Assembly: GCF_034424525.1 (NCBI RefSeq)
Contig: NZ_CP139979.1
Coordinates: 868,001 to 932,000 of the forward strand
Direction: 5' to 3'
Length of the DNA stretch: 64,000 bases
Source of the DNA: Sphingobium yanoikuyae
GTDB taxonomy: Bacteria; Pseudomonadota; Alphaproteobacteria; Sphingomonadales; Sphingomonadaceae
Under the pieces are notes generated by a model that saw nothing but the letters and a program-made list of their open reading frames with translations, did no database searches and had not been told where the DNA came from. Each line of letters starts with the position of its first letter. The stretch's first letter is position 1. This document shows, in pieces, positions 63,280-64,000 of this stretch. A program made the position numbers and the translations under genes.

Positions 63280-63788
63280 TTGTCGCTCGCCCGCCCGCAT
63301 GGGCCCATCGTCTGCGCTCCCTTGAAGGGCGTCTGCTCGCCGTCTGTTTCGGTGCCGGCGTGGATTCCACCGCAATGCTCATTGCGCTCTATCTGGCGGG
63401 TATCCGGCCCCAGATTATCACATTTGCCGATGTCGGCGGCGAAAAACCGGAAACCCTCGTTCACCTTGCACGAATGAACGCGGTTCTGGCATCATGGGGT
63501 TGGCCACCGATCGACATCTGCCGGAAAGTCACGCTCGCCTCGACAAGCTACGACGATCTTTATGGAAATTGTATTGCGAATGAGACCTTACCGTCTCTGG
63601 CTTTTGGCAAAAAGACATGTTCCCAAAAATATAAACAGACACCACAGGACCAATTCATCAAGGGTGCGCGCTCGGGGCCGAATGCCCGGTTACCGCACCC
63701 CGTGTGGGAAGAGGCCCAGCGTACAGGGCAACGGATCGTCAAACTGATCGGCTATGATTGTGGGCGCGCCGACATGAGACGATCGTAA
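63276..63788 (+). pseudogene. 3'-truncated PP-loop ATPase (PAPS-reductase-like)
   Basis: A GTG start overlaps the previous stop. The 170 residues include a PP-loop variant CFGAGVDSTAML, ITFADVGGEKPET and KTCSQKYKQTPQDQF. The frame ends right where an IS66-like end begins (63785), shortly after LIGYDCGRADMRRS, so the C-terminal part is probably lost. The variant loop (GAGVDST for SGGKDST) differs from the gene at 52983. Confidence 0.75.
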
Positions 63789-64000
63789 GCGTCCGGTTTC
63801 CACGCGGAGAAAGCTCCAGCGGTGACAGAGCCTTTGAAGGCATCGAAGAAATACCATAGGGTAGCTCACCATCGCGAGTGCAGCCCAATGAAGATCGACA
63901 GCCTTTTAGTGAGTGTTCCCGAGCGACCGGTGCTTGGCCATGCTAGAGGTTCGATTAGCTTCCTGCCATCGAACCTCTCAATCTGGAGGTTGGAACACGA
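63785..64000 (+). mobile_element. Probable left end of an IS66-family element (partial)
   Basis: GTAAGCGTCCGG at 63785 resembles the GTAAGCG start of IS66-type terminal repeats. It cuts the PP-loop frame. An 11-bp inverted pair AGAGGTTCGAT/ATCGAACCTCT (63945-63955 and 63968-63978) then lies before a GGAGG near the window end, as expected upstream of the first IS gene. The transposase is outside the window. Confidence 0.5.

Overview
The window looks like an alphaproteobacterial sphingomonad (Sphingobium/Sphingomonas-like) replicon. Support comes from the high G+C, the short RHH-less PutA, the LacI-type operators of the TGGTAGCGCTACCA class beside a TonB-dependent receptor, a CHASE3/HWE-kinase signalling cluster, and a MucR/ParB/strawberry-notch/DUF932 plasmid-type gene module. 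The genus is inferred from family resemblance only; no 16S, rpoB or tRNA gene is present.

1-19.7 kb is ordinary chromosome-like sequence. It holds a carbohydrate locus (5'-truncated GH2 glycosidase, TonB-dependent receptor, SGNH esterase), an AsnC-type regulator divergent from putA, an ohr/ohrR peroxide-resistance pair with a duplicated operator, a cNMP-binding-domain/thioredoxin-reductase-like fusion that has lost the redox CxxC, and a three-gene signalling operon (CHASE3-GAF hybrid kinase with three receiver domains, CheR, REC-PAS-HWE kinase-REC).

19.7-39.6 kb is an accessory island with lower and more variable G+C. Its core (20.8-28.9 kb) is a probable abortive-infection locus: a bacterial gasdermin with an N-terminal Cys4, an alpha/beta hydrolase, a caspase-like protease, an unrecognised 524-residue protein, and a large protein in which I see a nucleoside-phosphorylase-type domain, a STAND-like P-loop NTPase and a C-terminal HD hydrolase. 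A cytosolic trypsin-like protease and a lipoprotein lie 1.1 kb further on. The logic I infer: infection is sensed by the NTPase and/or the 524-aa protein, the caspase clips the gasdermin, pores open, and the hydrolase and nucleotide enzymes add further toxic activity. An IS21 element that has truncated a neighbouring gene, a flavodoxin-like reductase, an exo/endonuclease/phosphatase-family protein, an IS5-type element and a MarR-type regulator follow.

39.8-63.8 kb is a nearly unidirectional plasmid/ICE-type module: toprim primase-like protein, ParB-like protein, a 1428-aa methyltransferase/strawberry-notch helicase, MucR, DUF932, DUF5983, DUF3560, a second methyltransferase, a GHKL ATPase, two PP-loop ATPases and many small hypothetical genes. 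Several genes share an unusual leader: a GA-rich tract, then a short perfect hairpin, then the ribosome-binding site. The last gene is cut off by what looks like the left end of an IS66-type element, which runs out of the window.
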